A stretch of 64,000 bases of DNA from [Clostridium] fimetarium. GTDB lineage: Bacteria; Bacillota; Clostridia; Lachnospirales; Lachnospiraceae. Of this stretch, positions 8,917 to 17,761 are shown one piece after another. Positions within the stretch are counted from its first letter, which is position 1. Every line of letters begins with the position of its first letter. The notes under the pieces were generated by a model, which saw only the letters and a list, made by a program, of their open reading frames with translations, made no database searches and was not told where the DNA came from. The DNA is taken from assembly GCF_900111235.1 (NCBI RefSeq), contig NZ_FOJI01000012.1, positions 1 to 64,000 of the forward strand. Reading direction: 5' to 3'. A program made the translations under genes and the position numbers.

Positions 8917-9855
8917 ATGATGAAAAAGAAATCAAAACTTGTTAGCTATGCTAAATGGGGATATATTTTTCTAATTCCTTTTTTTGTAACATATCTAATA
9001 TTTTCATTGATACCATTGGTATCCACGTTTTATAATAGCTTTTTCGAAAACTATATGGTTGGTTTAATGAAAGTAGGACCTAAGTTCATTGGAATTGATA
9101 ATTATAAGGCTGTTTTTTTACATAGTGAGCTGCTAACGTATTTAAAAAATACATTAATTATATGGGTTATGGGATTTATACCTCAGATTTTCTTTTCATT
9201 GCTATTAGCAGCTTGGTTTACAGATTTAAAACTTAGATTAAAAACAGGAGCATTTAAAACTATTATTTATATGCCAAATCTTATAATGGCTGCAGCATTT
9301 TCAATGTTGTTTTTCGCAATGTTTTCTGATTCTGGTCCTGTTAATAATTTATTAACATACCTTGGATTACCTTCATATCGTTTCCTTTCAGAGGTGGCTG
9401 GAACGAGAGGCTTAATCGCTTTTTTGAACTTCTTAATGTGGTTTGGTAATACAACAATTATTTTAATGGCAGCAATAATGGGAATAGATGGAAGTCTATT
9501 TGAAGCGGCGCGAATAGATGGTGCTAATTCATGGCAGACGTTTAAAAGAATTACAATGCCCCTAATAAAACCAATACTTGCTTATGTATTAATTACTTCT
9601 TTAATTGGTGGAATACAGATGTTTGATGTACCACAGATCTTAACGAATGGTGAAGGTAATCCTAATAGAACAAGTATGACGGCTATGATGTACCTAAATA
9701 AACATTTGTTCAGTAAAAACTATGGTATGGCAGGAGCTGTATCGGTAATTTTATTCATAATTACATGTATATTAAGTATATTTGTATTTAAATTTATTAC
9801 AAACGATTCTGACAAAGTAAAAGTTAAGAAGAAAAAGAAGGGGGGATCATTATGA
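8917..9855 (+). CDS. ABC sugar importer permease (MalF/UgpA type)
   Basis: 312 residues with about six transmembrane helices. The conserved EAA loop for contact with the ATPase is visible as EAARIDGANSWQTFKRITMPLIKP (about residues 193-216). The N-terminal GYIFLIPFFVTYLIFSLIPL helix is typical of carbohydrate uptake family 1 permeases. It pairs with the next gene, whose start overlaps its stop by four bases (ATGA), implying translational coupling and a heterodimeric channel. Its C-terminus is a run of Lys residues on the cytoplasmic side. Confidence 0.92.
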   Translation: MMKKKSKLVSYAKWGYIFLIPFFVTYLIFSLIPLVSTFYNSFFENYMVGLMKVGPKFIGIDNYKAVFLHSELLTYLKNTLIIWVMGFIPQIFFSLLLAAWFTDLKLRLKTGAFKTIIYMPNLIMAAAFSMLFFAMFSDSGPVNNLLTYLGLPSYRFLSEVAGTRGLIAFLNFLMWFGNTTIILMAAIMGIDGSLFEAARIDGANSWQTFKRITMPLIKPILAYVLITSLIGGIQMFDVPQILTNGEGNPNRTSMTAMMYLNKHLFSKNYGMAGAVSVILFIITCILSIFVFKFITNDSDKVKVKKKKKGGSL

Positions 9856-10712
9856 AAAAATCTAAAGGATCTGATAAAATACAGTTAAATATTCAAAGAG
9901 CATTTTGTTATGTTATACTAGTATTTTTGTCTGTTTTATGCTTGTTTTCATTTTATATCTTATTCATTAATACGACTAGATCTCATCCAGATATTCAAAA
10001 AGGCTTTTCAATAATTCCAGGAAAATCGTTTTTTGTAAATTTAAATAGTGTTCTTAATAATAAAAATCTTCCAGTATTAAGTGGTCTTATGAACAGCGTA
10101 ATAGTATCATCGGTTTCTGCAATACTAGCTACATATTTTTCGACATTGACAGCATATGCAATTCATGCTTACGAATTTAAATTTAAAAAATTTGCATTTG
10201 GATTTATTATGGTAATTATGATGATACCTACACAAGTATCAGCTTTAGGGTTTGTTAAATTGATGGGGGATATGGGACTTATGAATTCATTTATTCCACT
10301 TACAGTTCCAACGATTGCATCACCTATTATATTTTTCTTTATGAAACAATATATGCAAAGTGCGTTGCCTATGGATTTAGTGGAAGCTGCTAGAATCGAT
10401 GGAGCACGTGAATTCAGAATTTTCAATCAAATTGTTCTCCCGATTATGAAACCAGCGATTGCTGTTCAGGCTATCTTTACATTTGTATTTGCTTGGAATA
10501 ATTACTTTATTCCAGCGTTATTATTAAACAAAGATAATAAAAAGACATTGCCAATTTTAATTGCACAGTTAAGAAGTGCTGACTTCTTGAAATTTGATAT
10601 GGGGCAAGTATATATGCTAATTGCTATTTCTATATTTCCTGTAATTATTGTATATTTGATTCTATCGAAAAATATTGTTAGCGGAATCACCCTAGGAAGT
10701 GTCAAAGGATGA
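9852..10712 (+). CDS. ABC sugar importer permease (MalG/UgpE type)
   Basis: 286 residues with six predicted membrane helices. The EAA loop reads EAARIDGAREFRIFNQIVLPIMKP (about residues 179-202), followed by the MalG-type AIFTFVFAWNNYFIPALLL segment. It is the second half of the importer pore. The gene ends the operon and is followed at once by an unusually long perfect hairpin. A GGGGGG-rich RBS lies at the end of the preceding gene. Confidence 0.92.
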   Translation: MKKSKGSDKIQLNIQRAFCYVILVFLSVLCLFSFYILFINTTRSHPDIQKGFSIIPGKSFFVNLNSVLNNKNLPVLSGLMNSVIVSSVSAILATYFSTLTAYAIHAYEFKFKKFAFGFIMVIMMIPTQVSALGFVKLMGDMGLMNSFIPLTVPTIASPIIFFFMKQYMQSALPMDLVEAARIDGAREFRIFNQIVLPIMKPAIAVQAIFTFVFAWNNYFIPALLLNKDNKKTLPILIAQLRSADFLKFDMGQVYMLIAISIFPVIIVYLILSKNIVSGITLGSVKG

Positions 10713-10725
10713 CCTTGCAAAGCAT

Positions 10726-10811
10726 TAAGTCGTGCAACCACAAAAATAGGAGTATTCAAAAGAGAGCTTGCTCGCTTTTGAATACTCCTATTTTTGTGGT
10801 TGCACGACTTA
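10726..10811 (+). terminator. Giant near-perfect hairpin closing the importer operon
   Basis: Arms 10727-10762 and 10775-10810 are perfect 36-base inverted repeats. With one A/G mismatch, pairing continues almost to the tip (GAGC..GCTC). The total is about 41 pairs, far longer than an ordinary Rho-independent terminator, and there is no clean T tract after it. About 180 bases of featureless AT-rich sequence follow before the next gene. Confidence 0.75.
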
Positions 10812-10991
10812 TTATAGCCAATAATAGTATTTTAGGTTATATATTATAAAATAAATAAAAAAAGATGATTCTGCTTCGATAGAAACATTGAATAAATATT
10901 TTAATAAACAGTAGATAGAATCCATTAAATATTGACATATTAAAATAATAGTTTGATACTGTTAATAGTGAATAAAATAAGGAGGTAAAAA

Positions 10992-11540
10992 ATGGAACTT
11001 TATATTATGATTGGTGTAGTAGCTTTATTAATTATTTATATATTTATATCTTATAATAGTTTAGTAAATCTCAATAATTCGGTTAAAGAAGCATTTTCAA
11101 CAATGGATGTCTATTTGAAAAAGAGATGGGATTTAATTCCAAATATTGTTGAAACAGTCAAAGGATATGCAAAACACGAGAGAGAGACGTTAGAAAGTAT
11201 TGTTGAATTAAGAAATGGTGCATATGATAAGATGTCACAGGATGCAAAAATCGCTGCAAATGATCAAATAACTGGTGCATTATCGAAGTTAATGGCACTG
11301 TCAGAAAATTATCCTGATTTAAAGGCAAATCAAAACTTCTTAGATTTAAGTAGTCAACTTACAAAAATTGAAGAGGACATTGCAAATGCAAGAAAATATT
11401 ACAATGCAGTTGTTAAAAATATGAATAATAAAGTGCAAATGTTTCCAAGCAATATTATTTCAAAAATATTTGGCTTTCAAGAGGTTAAAATGTTTGAAAT
11501 ATCTGAAAAAGAAAAGGAAAATATAAAAATTGAATTGTAG
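10992..11540 (+). CDS. LemA family protein
   Basis: 182 residues: one N-terminal membrane helix (about residues 3-22), then the LemA four-helix bundle with the signature NNSVKEAFSTMDVYLKKRWDLIPN and later YPDLKANQNF. LemA proteins are usually encoded next to DUF2207/TPM-domain proteins and are tied to envelope functions, but no biochemical role is settled. That gene order is present here, with a DUF2207 gene 49 bases downstream. The RBS AAGGAGG is strong. The region 10812-10991 holds no other feature I can support. Confidence 0.9.
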   Translation: MELYIMIGVVALLIIYIFISYNSLVNLNNSVKEAFSTMDVYLKKRWDLIPNIVETVKGYAKHERETLESIVELRNGAYDKMSQDAKIAANDQITGALSKLMALSENYPDLKANQNFLDLSSQLTKIEEDIANARKYYNAVVKNMNNKVQMFPSNIISKIFGFQEVKMFEISEKEKENIKIEL

Positions 11541-11589
11541 ATAATCGTTTTTTGAATCTTCGATTGCAATACACCAAGGGGGATAAACG

Positions 11590-13596
11590 GTGAAAAAGAT
11601 AATTAAGTATTTTTTTCTAATGTTAGTATTATTTATGTTAACTTCAATCAATGTATTTGCATCAGATTTCAGCAATAATAAAAGTAATATCAAGGCAGAT
11701 ACAACGGATACAATTAAAACTGATATGGTTAATGCAGATATAACTACAACGGATACGATTAATACTGATACGATTAATATAGATAAATTGAGCTTAGACA
11801 GTAATTATTGGAGTTATGGATACGTAATAGACAGCTATGATATTAATATTGATGTGAATGAAGACAATACTTTTAATATGAAAGAAAAAATTGGTGCGTA
11901 TTTTTTTATTGCGAAGCATGGAATTTTTAGAAAAATTCCGTTAAGTAATAAAGTGGTCCGCCAAGATGATAAAACGACATCTTATAATAGGGCTAAGATT
12001 ACAGAGATCACTGTAGATGCGCCTTATACAACGTCTATTACAGATGGAAATAAAGAAATTAAAATTGGTGATTCAGAATATGCATTAACTGGTGCGAAAG
12101 AATATAATATAAGTTATTTATATAATCTTGGGAAAGATACGGGAAAAGATTATGATGAACTATATTTGAATTTGATTGGTAAGGAATGGGATACGGCAAT
12201 TGGAAATATAACCTTTACCATAAATATGCCAAAAGAATTTGATTCAAGGCAACTTGGGTTTTCCAGTGGATACGAAGGATCAACAGATAGTTCTAACATT
12301 ACATATAAAGTGGCTGGAAATGTAATAACAGGTAGTTATCAAGGTAAGTTAAATCCTGGCCAGGCTTTAACTGTAAGATTGAAACTTCCGGAAGGATATT
12401 TTGTAGGAGCAAGTAGTAATCTAGATGCGCTGATGATTCTGTCCATTATTATACCGATTTTGTTTGTGCTAATTACAGTAATTATGTGGTATAGATTTGG
12501 TAAAGATAACAAGGTGGTTGAAACTGTTGAATTTTATCCGCCAGAAGGATGCAATAGTGCTGAGGTTGGATTCTTATACAAAGGCAAAGCCGACAAAAAT
12601 GATGCTATTTCTTTATTAATATATTTGGCAAATAAAGGCTATATAAAAATAGCTGATTCCGAAAAGGAAGTAGTAGTTTCAAAAAAACAAAGTTTTAAAA
12701 TCACTAAGTTAAGAGACTATGATGGTAATAATGAAAATGAGAAACGGTTTCTAAAAGGTTTGTTTAAGAGTTCTACGTCCTCAAGTGTCACTGCGAGTGA
12801 TTTAGAAGATACATTTTATACTACTTTAAATAAAATCATTGCGGATCTAAATAAAAAAGAAAACAAACAAAAGATATTTGAAAAGAGCTCGTTGGGAAAA
12901 GGCATTTTTGTAATCTTTATGATAGCGATTACATATATATTAATTACAGCAAAGCCTGTATCAGAATATGGCGGGTGGACTTTAGTTCCTGTTGCATTGC
13001 TATTTCCAGGTATTGGATTCTCTGTTTCGTTTAGCTTAGTATTTGGCAAAACGCCGATATCAGTCAAATTATTTGGACTAGTATGGGGAATTATGTTTGG
13101 TGGAACAGTATGGGTTGCTATGGTATTGCCTACATTATTGATTGATCCAATGTATTTGGTTGCTTATGTTATAGGACTTGCATGTACCCTGGTTATGATT
13201 ATATTATTTAAAGCGATGCCTAAAAGGACAGTTTTAGGAAATGAGATGTTAGGCAAAATCAAGGGATTTAAAACGTTCCTTGAAACGGCGGAAAAACCAA
13301 AACTTGAGGCATTGGTCATGGAGAATCCGGAATATTTTTACAACATATTGCCCTATACTTATGTTTTAGGAATATCAGATAAATGGATTAAAAAGTTTGA
13401 AATAATTGCAATAGAACCACCAAGCTGGTACGAGGGTAGTAGCGGGTTTAACATGGTGTCATTTGGTACTTTCATGAATTCGACAATGTCATCTGCATCA
13501 ACAGCGATGTCTTCTAGTCCTTCAAGTAGCAGTGGTGGAAGTGGTGGAGGATCATCAGGTGGCGGCTCAGGTGGTGGCGGTGGAGGATCTTGGTAA
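11590..13596 (+). CDS. DUF2207 membrane protein with Gly/Ser-rich tail
   Basis: 668 residues, GTG start with AAGGGGG upstream. It has a signal peptide (about residues 1-25) and a Thr/Asp/Ile repeat region made of TDTINTDTI-like units (about 35-60). An extracytoplasmic DUF2207 domain follows (about 70-270), with YVIDSYDINIDVNEDNTF and a GIFRKIPL motif. There is one helix near 278-298, a cytoplasmic segment with VETVEFYPPEGCNSAEVGFLYKG, two or three further helices near 430-540, and a tail of Gly and Ser ending in GGGGGGSW. This architecture is standard for the LemA partner protein. The TDTIN repeat between signal peptide and domain looks like a local 15-bp expansion. The function is unknown. 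Confidence 0.85.
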   Translation: MKKIIKYFFLMLVLFMLTSINVFASDFSNNKSNIKADTTDTIKTDMVNADITTTDTINTDTINIDKLSLDSNYWSYGYVIDSYDINIDVNEDNTFNMKEKIGAYFFIAKHGIFRKIPLSNKVVRQDDKTTSYNRAKITEITVDAPYTTSITDGNKEIKIGDSEYALTGAKEYNISYLYNLGKDTGKDYDELYLNLIGKEWDTAIGNITFTINMPKEFDSRQLGFSSGYEGSTDSSNITYKVAGNVITGSYQGKLNPGQALTVRLKLPEGYFVGASSNLDALMILSIIIPILFVLITVIMWYRFGKDNKVVETVEFYPPEGCNSAEVGFLYKGKADKNDAISLLIYLANKGYIKIADSEKEVVVSKKQSFKITKLRDYDGNNENEKRFLKGLFKSSTSSSVTASDLEDTFYTTLNKIIADLNKKENKQKIFEKSSLGKGIFVIFMIAITYILITAKPVSEYGGWTLVPVALLFPGIGFSVSFSLVFGKTPISVKLFGLVWGIMFGGTVWVAMVLPTLLIDPMYLVAYVIGLACTLVMIILFKAMPKRTVLGNEMLGKIKGFKTFLETAEKPKLEALVMENPEYFYNILPYTYVLGISDKWIKKFEIIAIEPPSWYEGSSGFNMVSFGTFMNSTMSSASTAMSSSPSSSSGGSGGGSSGGGSGGGGGGSW

Positions 13597-13666
13597 GAAA
13601 TGGATCGAAAGCCTGCGTGATAAAGCAGCAATTCGTGTTTTATATTACAATTTAATTTAGTGTTGT

Positions 13667-13702
13667 AGAAGCTCCTGGAAGTTTAACTTCCAAGGAGCTT
13701 CT
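13667..13702 (+). terminator. Hairpin after the LemA/DUF2207 pair
   Basis: AGAAGCTCCTGGAAGTT pairs with AACTTCCAAGGAGCTTCT (one bulge), then CTTATAATC. It is probably a terminator, though the T tract is poor. Confidence 0.65.
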
Positions 13703-13902
13703 TATAATCTGTCATATATTTCATATATAATTTTCAATATTTTAGCATATCCCTTCAACTTACTAAATATTTAGATAGAAAATGCATTTTGTAGGTATTC
13801 TAAAATATTGTGGTATCAAACATCTATATGTTGTATAATTATTGTTAAAGTAGTAGGAATTATATGAATATAGAAGGTATATTACAATAATCAAATGCAT
13901 TC

Positions 13903-13966
13903 GGAATTGAAGACAATCAGAATTAAAGACAACCGGAATGAAAGAAAATCGTAATTAAAGGTAATT
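13903..13966 (+). repeat. Four 16-bp degenerate tandem repeats upstream of the MFS gene
   Basis: The units GGAATTGAAGACAATC, AGAATTAAAGACAACC, GGAATGAAAGAAAATC and GTAATTAAAGGTAATT follow one another without gaps. The rest of the 400-base gap (13597-14002) is AT-rich, and I see nothing else in it except the hairpin at 13667. Confidence 0.7.
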
Positions 13967-14002
13967 GATTTTTAAGTAGTCAAATTGAAAGAGAGATATT
14001 TT

Positions 14003-15238
14003 ATGAATGTTACAAATGAAGTTAACAATAAATTCAACAACCCTTTTGTTTCTTTGAAACACAAAAATTTCAGGTATTATTGGATAGGTATGTGTATTTC
14101 ATTAATAGGTACGTGGATGCAAAATATTGCACAACCATGGTTGGCGTACTCGTTAACGAACTCTCCATTTTTATTAAGCTTAATAGGAATAGTTCAATTT
14201 ACACCGGTATTAATCTTTTCGTTATTTGCGGGAATTATTATTGATAAACACTCGAAAAAGAAGATTTTAATATGTACGCAATCAGCTTCGCTTGTAATTA
14301 CCTTAATACTTGCGATATTGGTATGGACTGGAAACGTACAATATTGGCATATTTTAATTTTGGCAACGGCGCTTGGAATTATTAATACAATGGATATGCC
14401 AACACGACAATCGATTGTTATAGAGCTTGTTGGAAAAGAATATTTAATGAATGGAATTGCTTTAAATTCGATGTCTTTTAATTTAGCAAGAATCATAGGA
14501 CCTGCTATAGCAGGACTCGTAATGGGATATGCTGGAATCGCAGCATGTTTTTTTATTAATTCAATTAGCTTTGCAGCAGTTTTAATTAGTTTGTTTTTTA
14601 TTAAGGTAAAACCGTTGGAAAGAAAACCCCACAAAAGTACGAAAGTAATAGAAGAAATCAAAGATGGACTCAAGTATATTTACAATAATAAGGTACTATT
14701 TAATACTATAGTAGTGGTGGCAATCGTAGGTACATTTGCTCCAAATTTTAGTGTGCTTGTTCCTGTTTTTGCAAAAGAAATACTAAAGCAAAACGAAGCA
14801 GGATTTGGTATTCTTATGTCCTTTATGGGATTAGGCTCATTTGTGGGTGCAATGTTTATAGCAACATTAAGTACATCTGGACCGAAAAAGTTCTATATTT
14901 ATGTAACGCCATTTCTTGTAGGCGCCGCATTGATTATTACAGGTTATACGAGTGTTTTCATATTGACAGGAATTTTTCTTGCAATTACAGGATTCTTTTT
15001 TATAATATTTGCATCTAGCGCGAACTCAACAGTACAACTTAATTCAGGCAATGAGTATCGTGGCAGAGTAATGAGTGTATATACGTTAGTATTTGCTGGA
15101 AGTACACCGTTGGGAAATCTATTTGCGGGATTGCTTACGGAACGCTTTAATGCAAGGATAGGATTTGCAGCTTGTGGTGCTGCGATAATTGTGCTTATGA
15201 TTCCTTTAATGATATATAAAAAGAAAAGGAAAAATTAA
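14003..15238 (+). CDS. MFS transporter, drug/siderophore-exporter (DHA3/EntS) type
   Basis: About 411 residues with twelve predicted helices. The N-terminus FRYYWIGMCISLIGTWMQNIAQPWLAYSLT is the typical MFS_3 opening, and loop 2-3 carries the MFS motif A variant GIIIDKHSKKK. The ...TMDMPTRQSIVIELVGKE segment is characteristic of EntS-like exporters. It probably exports a hydrophobic drug, siderophore or other small molecule using the proton gradient; the substrate is not predictable. A TTG start at 13985 would add six residues, but GAAAGAGAG is better placed for the ATG at 14003. The response regulator gene begins 17 bases after its stop and may share its transcript. Confidence 0.85.
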   Translation: MNVTNEVNNKFNNPFVSLKHKNFRYYWIGMCISLIGTWMQNIAQPWLAYSLTNSPFLLSLIGIVQFTPVLIFSLFAGIIIDKHSKKKILICTQSASLVITLILAILVWTGNVQYWHILILATALGIINTMDMPTRQSIVIELVGKEYLMNGIALNSMSFNLARIIGPAIAGLVMGYAGIAACFFINSISFAAVLISLFFIKVKPLERKPHKSTKVIEEIKDGLKYIYNNKVLFNTIVVVAIVGTFAPNFSVLVPVFAKEILKQNEAGFGILMSFMGLGSFVGAMFIATLSTSGPKKFYIYVTPFLVGAALIITGYTSVFILTGIFLAITGFFFIIFASSANSTVQLNSGNEYRGRVMSVYTLVFAGSTPLGNLFAGLLTERFNARIGFAACGAAIIVLMIPLMIYKKKRKN

Positions 15239-15255
15239 TTGGATGGGGAGAAAAC

Positions 15256-15936
15256 GTGGACAAAATCTTAATTGTTGAGGACAACAAAGATGTAAATACA
15301 ATGCTAGCAGAGGTGCTGACTGATGAGAAATATGAGGTCGATTCTGCGTACACAGGCATAGAGGGGATTAAAAAAATCAAGGACCAGGAATATGATCTGA
15401 TTCTACTTGATATTATGCTTCCATATAAAAGCGGAGACGAAATACTCAAAGAAGTGCGTGAATTTTCAGATGTACCTATAATAATTATCTCCGCAAAGGA
15501 TATGATAGGAACCAAAATTGAGCTTTTAAAAATGGGTGCTGATGATTATATTACAAAACCTTTTGACCTGGAAGAAGTAATCGCAAGGGTCGAGACAAAT
15601 CTGAGACGCTCTAAAAGACGAGAAGCAACAGAAAAGATATTTCGTTATAAAGACTTGGTGCTTGACGGCAATGCAAAGCGGATAACCGTCAATAACATAG
15701 AACTGGAGCTGACTGCAAAGGAATGTTTGATTATAGAATTGTTACTCAAAAGTAGAGGCAGGGTATTTACCAAAGCAAATCTGTATGAAACCATATGGCA
15801 GGATACATATTTAGGAGATGATAATGCTGTAAAAACGCATATAAGCAATCTCAGAAGTAAACTAAAAATTGCAAATCCAGATAATGAATATATTGAAACT
15901 GTTTGGGGACTTGGTTATCGTATGTATAAAGAATAA
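15256..15936 (+). CDS. OmpR-family response regulator of an ABC-resistance module
   Basis: 226 residues, GTG start with GGGGAG upstream. Receiver domain: acidic pair ED (residues 8-9), phospho-Asp in LILLDIMLPYKSGDE (about 53), conserved Thr/Ser in IIISAKD and Lys in ITKPF. The C-terminal winged helix of OmpR type ends with ETVWGLGYRMYKE. It heads a cluster in which the cognate kinase is not adjacent but lies behind an ABC ATPase and a permease (stop at 18655). This order is common in lantibiotic/bacitracin sensing modules. A pair of CTTAAC direct repeats 20 bp apart lies just downstream, in front of the ABC genes, and is a plausible target. Confidence 0.9.
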   Translation: MDKILIVEDNKDVNTMLAEVLTDEKYEVDSAYTGIEGIKKIKDQEYDLILLDIMLPYKSGDEILKEVREFSDVPIIIISAKDMIGTKIELLKMGADDYITKPFDLEEVIARVETNLRRSKRREATEKIFRYKDLVLDGNAKRITVNNIELELTAKECLIIELLLKSRGRVFTKANLYETIWQDTYLGDDNAVKTHISNLRSKLKIANPDNEYIETVWGLGYRMYKE

Positions 15937-15948
15937 TCTTATCGAAAT

Positions 15949-15974
15949 CTTAACAACTATATTTTAAACTTAAC
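15949..15974 (+). promoter_or_regulatory. Paired CTTAAC direct repeats, candidate response regulator site
   Basis: CTTAAC at 15949-15954 and 15969-15974 are spaced 20 bp start to start (two helical turns), as expected for an OmpR-type dimer. They lie in the 92-base gap before the ABC ATPase gene. Confidence 0.35.
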
Positions 15975-16028
15975 TTTCTCTAAACCTTTGTGATTTATGC
16001 TATTAATATAGAAAGGATAGGTGAGTAG

Positions 16029-16952
16029 ATGAAAGAATATGTTTTGAAAACGAATAATTTAACAAAAAGATATCATGGTGTAAATGTTTTGCAAGATGTG
16101 CAAGTTGCTTTGGAAGCCGGGAAAATATACGGTTTAATTGGACAAAACGGTGCTGGGAAAACGACGTTAATGAGGGTCGTTTCCGGGCTAGCCTTTCCCA
16201 CAGAGGGAAGTATTGAGCTTTTTGGTCTAAGCGGTGATGGGATTTTGCAGGAGCAAAGAAAAAGAATGGGTTGTATGATTGAGTATCCTAGTTTCATTCC
16301 TTACATGACGGCACAGGAAAATCTTACATATCATAGGATATTAAGAGGAGAACCAAGTAAAACCATAGTGAGCGAATTATTGAAAACGGTTGGCTTGGAT
16401 AATACGGGAAAAAAGAAGGCAAAGAACTTCTCTCTTGGCATGAAACAACGTATGGGTATCGCTATAGCATTACTCGGAGACCCCGAATTGCTCATTTTAG
16501 ATGAGCCTATCAATGGGCTTGACCCAATAGGGGTGGTAGAGATAAGGAATTTGCTGACTAGATTGTGTGAGGAACGCCAGATGACAATTCTTATATCTAG
16601 TCACAATTTACCAGAACTTTATCAGATGGCAACAAACTATATCATTATCCATGAAGGAAAAATCAAGCAATCACTTACATTAGAAGAACTTGAAGAAAAC
16701 TGCAAACATTATATTTTAATTGGCAGCGATCAGCCAGAAAAGCTAGTGAGTATTTTAGAGATGCAGTTAGGAACAACAAACTATAAGGTAATGCCTGATA
16801 AGACGATTAAACGCTATGACCATTTGGATGACAAGAGTTTAGTTGCAAAGGCTATTTCTGATAATGGAATTATTGTGACGAATTTTTCTATTGAGGGAGA
16901 TACACTGGAAGATTACTTTATTTCTGCGATTGGGGGTGAACTGAATGCTTAA
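16029..16952 (+). CDS. ABC transporter ATPase (BcrA/LanF type)
   Basis: 307 residues. Walker A is GQNGAGKTTL (about residue 38), the signature is FSLGMKQRMG, Walker B is LLILDEPINGLDP, and the H-loop lies in ILISSHNL. The C-terminal 90 residues are the extension typical of bacitracin/lantibiotic self-protection ATPases. It energises the permease whose start overlaps its stop by 8 bases. The module probably removes a peptide antibiotic from the membrane or exports a lipid; the substrate is inferred only from family and from the kinase/regulator context. Confidence 0.88.
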   Translation: MKEYVLKTNNLTKRYHGVNVLQDVQVALEAGKIYGLIGQNGAGKTTLMRVVSGLAFPTEGSIELFGLSGDGILQEQRKRMGCMIEYPSFIPYMTAQENLTYHRILRGEPSKTIVSELLKTVGLDNTGKKKAKNFSLGMKQRMGIAIALLGDPELLILDEPINGLDPIGVVEIRNLLTRLCEERQMTILISSHNLPELYQMATNYIIIHEGKIKQSLTLEELEENCKHYILIGSDQPEKLVSILEMQLGTTNYKVMPDKTIKRYDHLDDKSLVAKAISDNGIIVTNFSIEGDTLEDYFISAIGGELNA

Positions 16953-17742
16953 TTTAATTCAGGCAGATTTATTTAAAATGCGAAAATCACCAGTAATTAA
17001 AATTTTATTTGGAATTACAACGTTATGTGCCATAGTAATGACCATAATGGCATATTTGATACCACAAGGTGTAATCGGTGATAAATATACTGGAATTGGT
17101 TTTCTTTTCTCCGATTTAAATGTCATAAGTATTTTGGGGGCTGTTTTAGCCGGTATTTTAATATGTGGTGATTTCGAAAATAAAACAATACATGAAGCTG
17201 TTACAAGTGGATGTAATAGAGGTGCTATCATAGTAAGCAAAGCTGTCGTATTTTTTAGTGCACTGGCATTTATTCTTATTCCATATGCTATCATTACAGG
17301 TATTGCTTTGGGTACTGGTGCTAAGTTTGATATGGGCGCTGTATCGGCAGGATTTTTGAATATACTATCAAAAGATTCTGGAATCGCATTGAGTGCATCG
17401 GGAATTTTGAAAATATTAGCAGCTATGCTGACACTGATGCTTGTATATATGGCACAGTTGAGTCTATGCGTGCCACTTGCGTTCGTACTTAAGAAACCGG
17501 TCCTTGTTGTTGTTAATTATTACGGACTTTCAATAGGTAGCGGACAGTTAGCAATTTTGAGTAGCAGTTCTCCTGTCTTAAAAAATATATTGTCCTGGAC
17601 GCCATTTGGTGGAAACTACTCTTTTTTAACCATGAATTCGGGACCAGGGGATTTATTAAAGGCAATTGTGGTTTGTTTTATATGTATTATCATAATGATT
17701 GTTATTGCATTCAGTTTGTTTAGAAAATCAGAAATCAAGTAA
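16945..17742 (+). CDS. ABC-2 type permease of the resistance module
   Basis: 265 residues with about six membrane helices. The cytoplasmic N-terminus MLNLIQADLFKMRKSP and the ICGDFENKTIHEAVTSGCNRG loop are typical of LanE/BcrB-like ABC-2 permeases. It is the membrane half of the transporter whose ATPase gene overlaps it. A kinase gene follows about 20 bases after its stop, giving the order regulator, ATPase, permease, kinase. Confidence 0.85.
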   Translation: MLNLIQADLFKMRKSPVIKILFGITTLCAIVMTIMAYLIPQGVIGDKYTGIGFLFSDLNVISILGAVLAGILICGDFENKTIHEAVTSGCNRGAIIVSKAVVFFSALAFILIPYAIITGIALGTGAKFDMGAVSAGFLNILSKDSGIALSASGILKILAAMLTLMLVYMAQLSLCVPLAFVLKKPVLVVVNYYGLSIGSGQLAILSSSSPVLKNILSWTPFGGNYSFLTMNSGPGDLLKAIVVCFICIIIMIVIAFSLFRKSEIK

Positions 17743-17761
17743 AGAAAGGTTGGTAGAAGGG

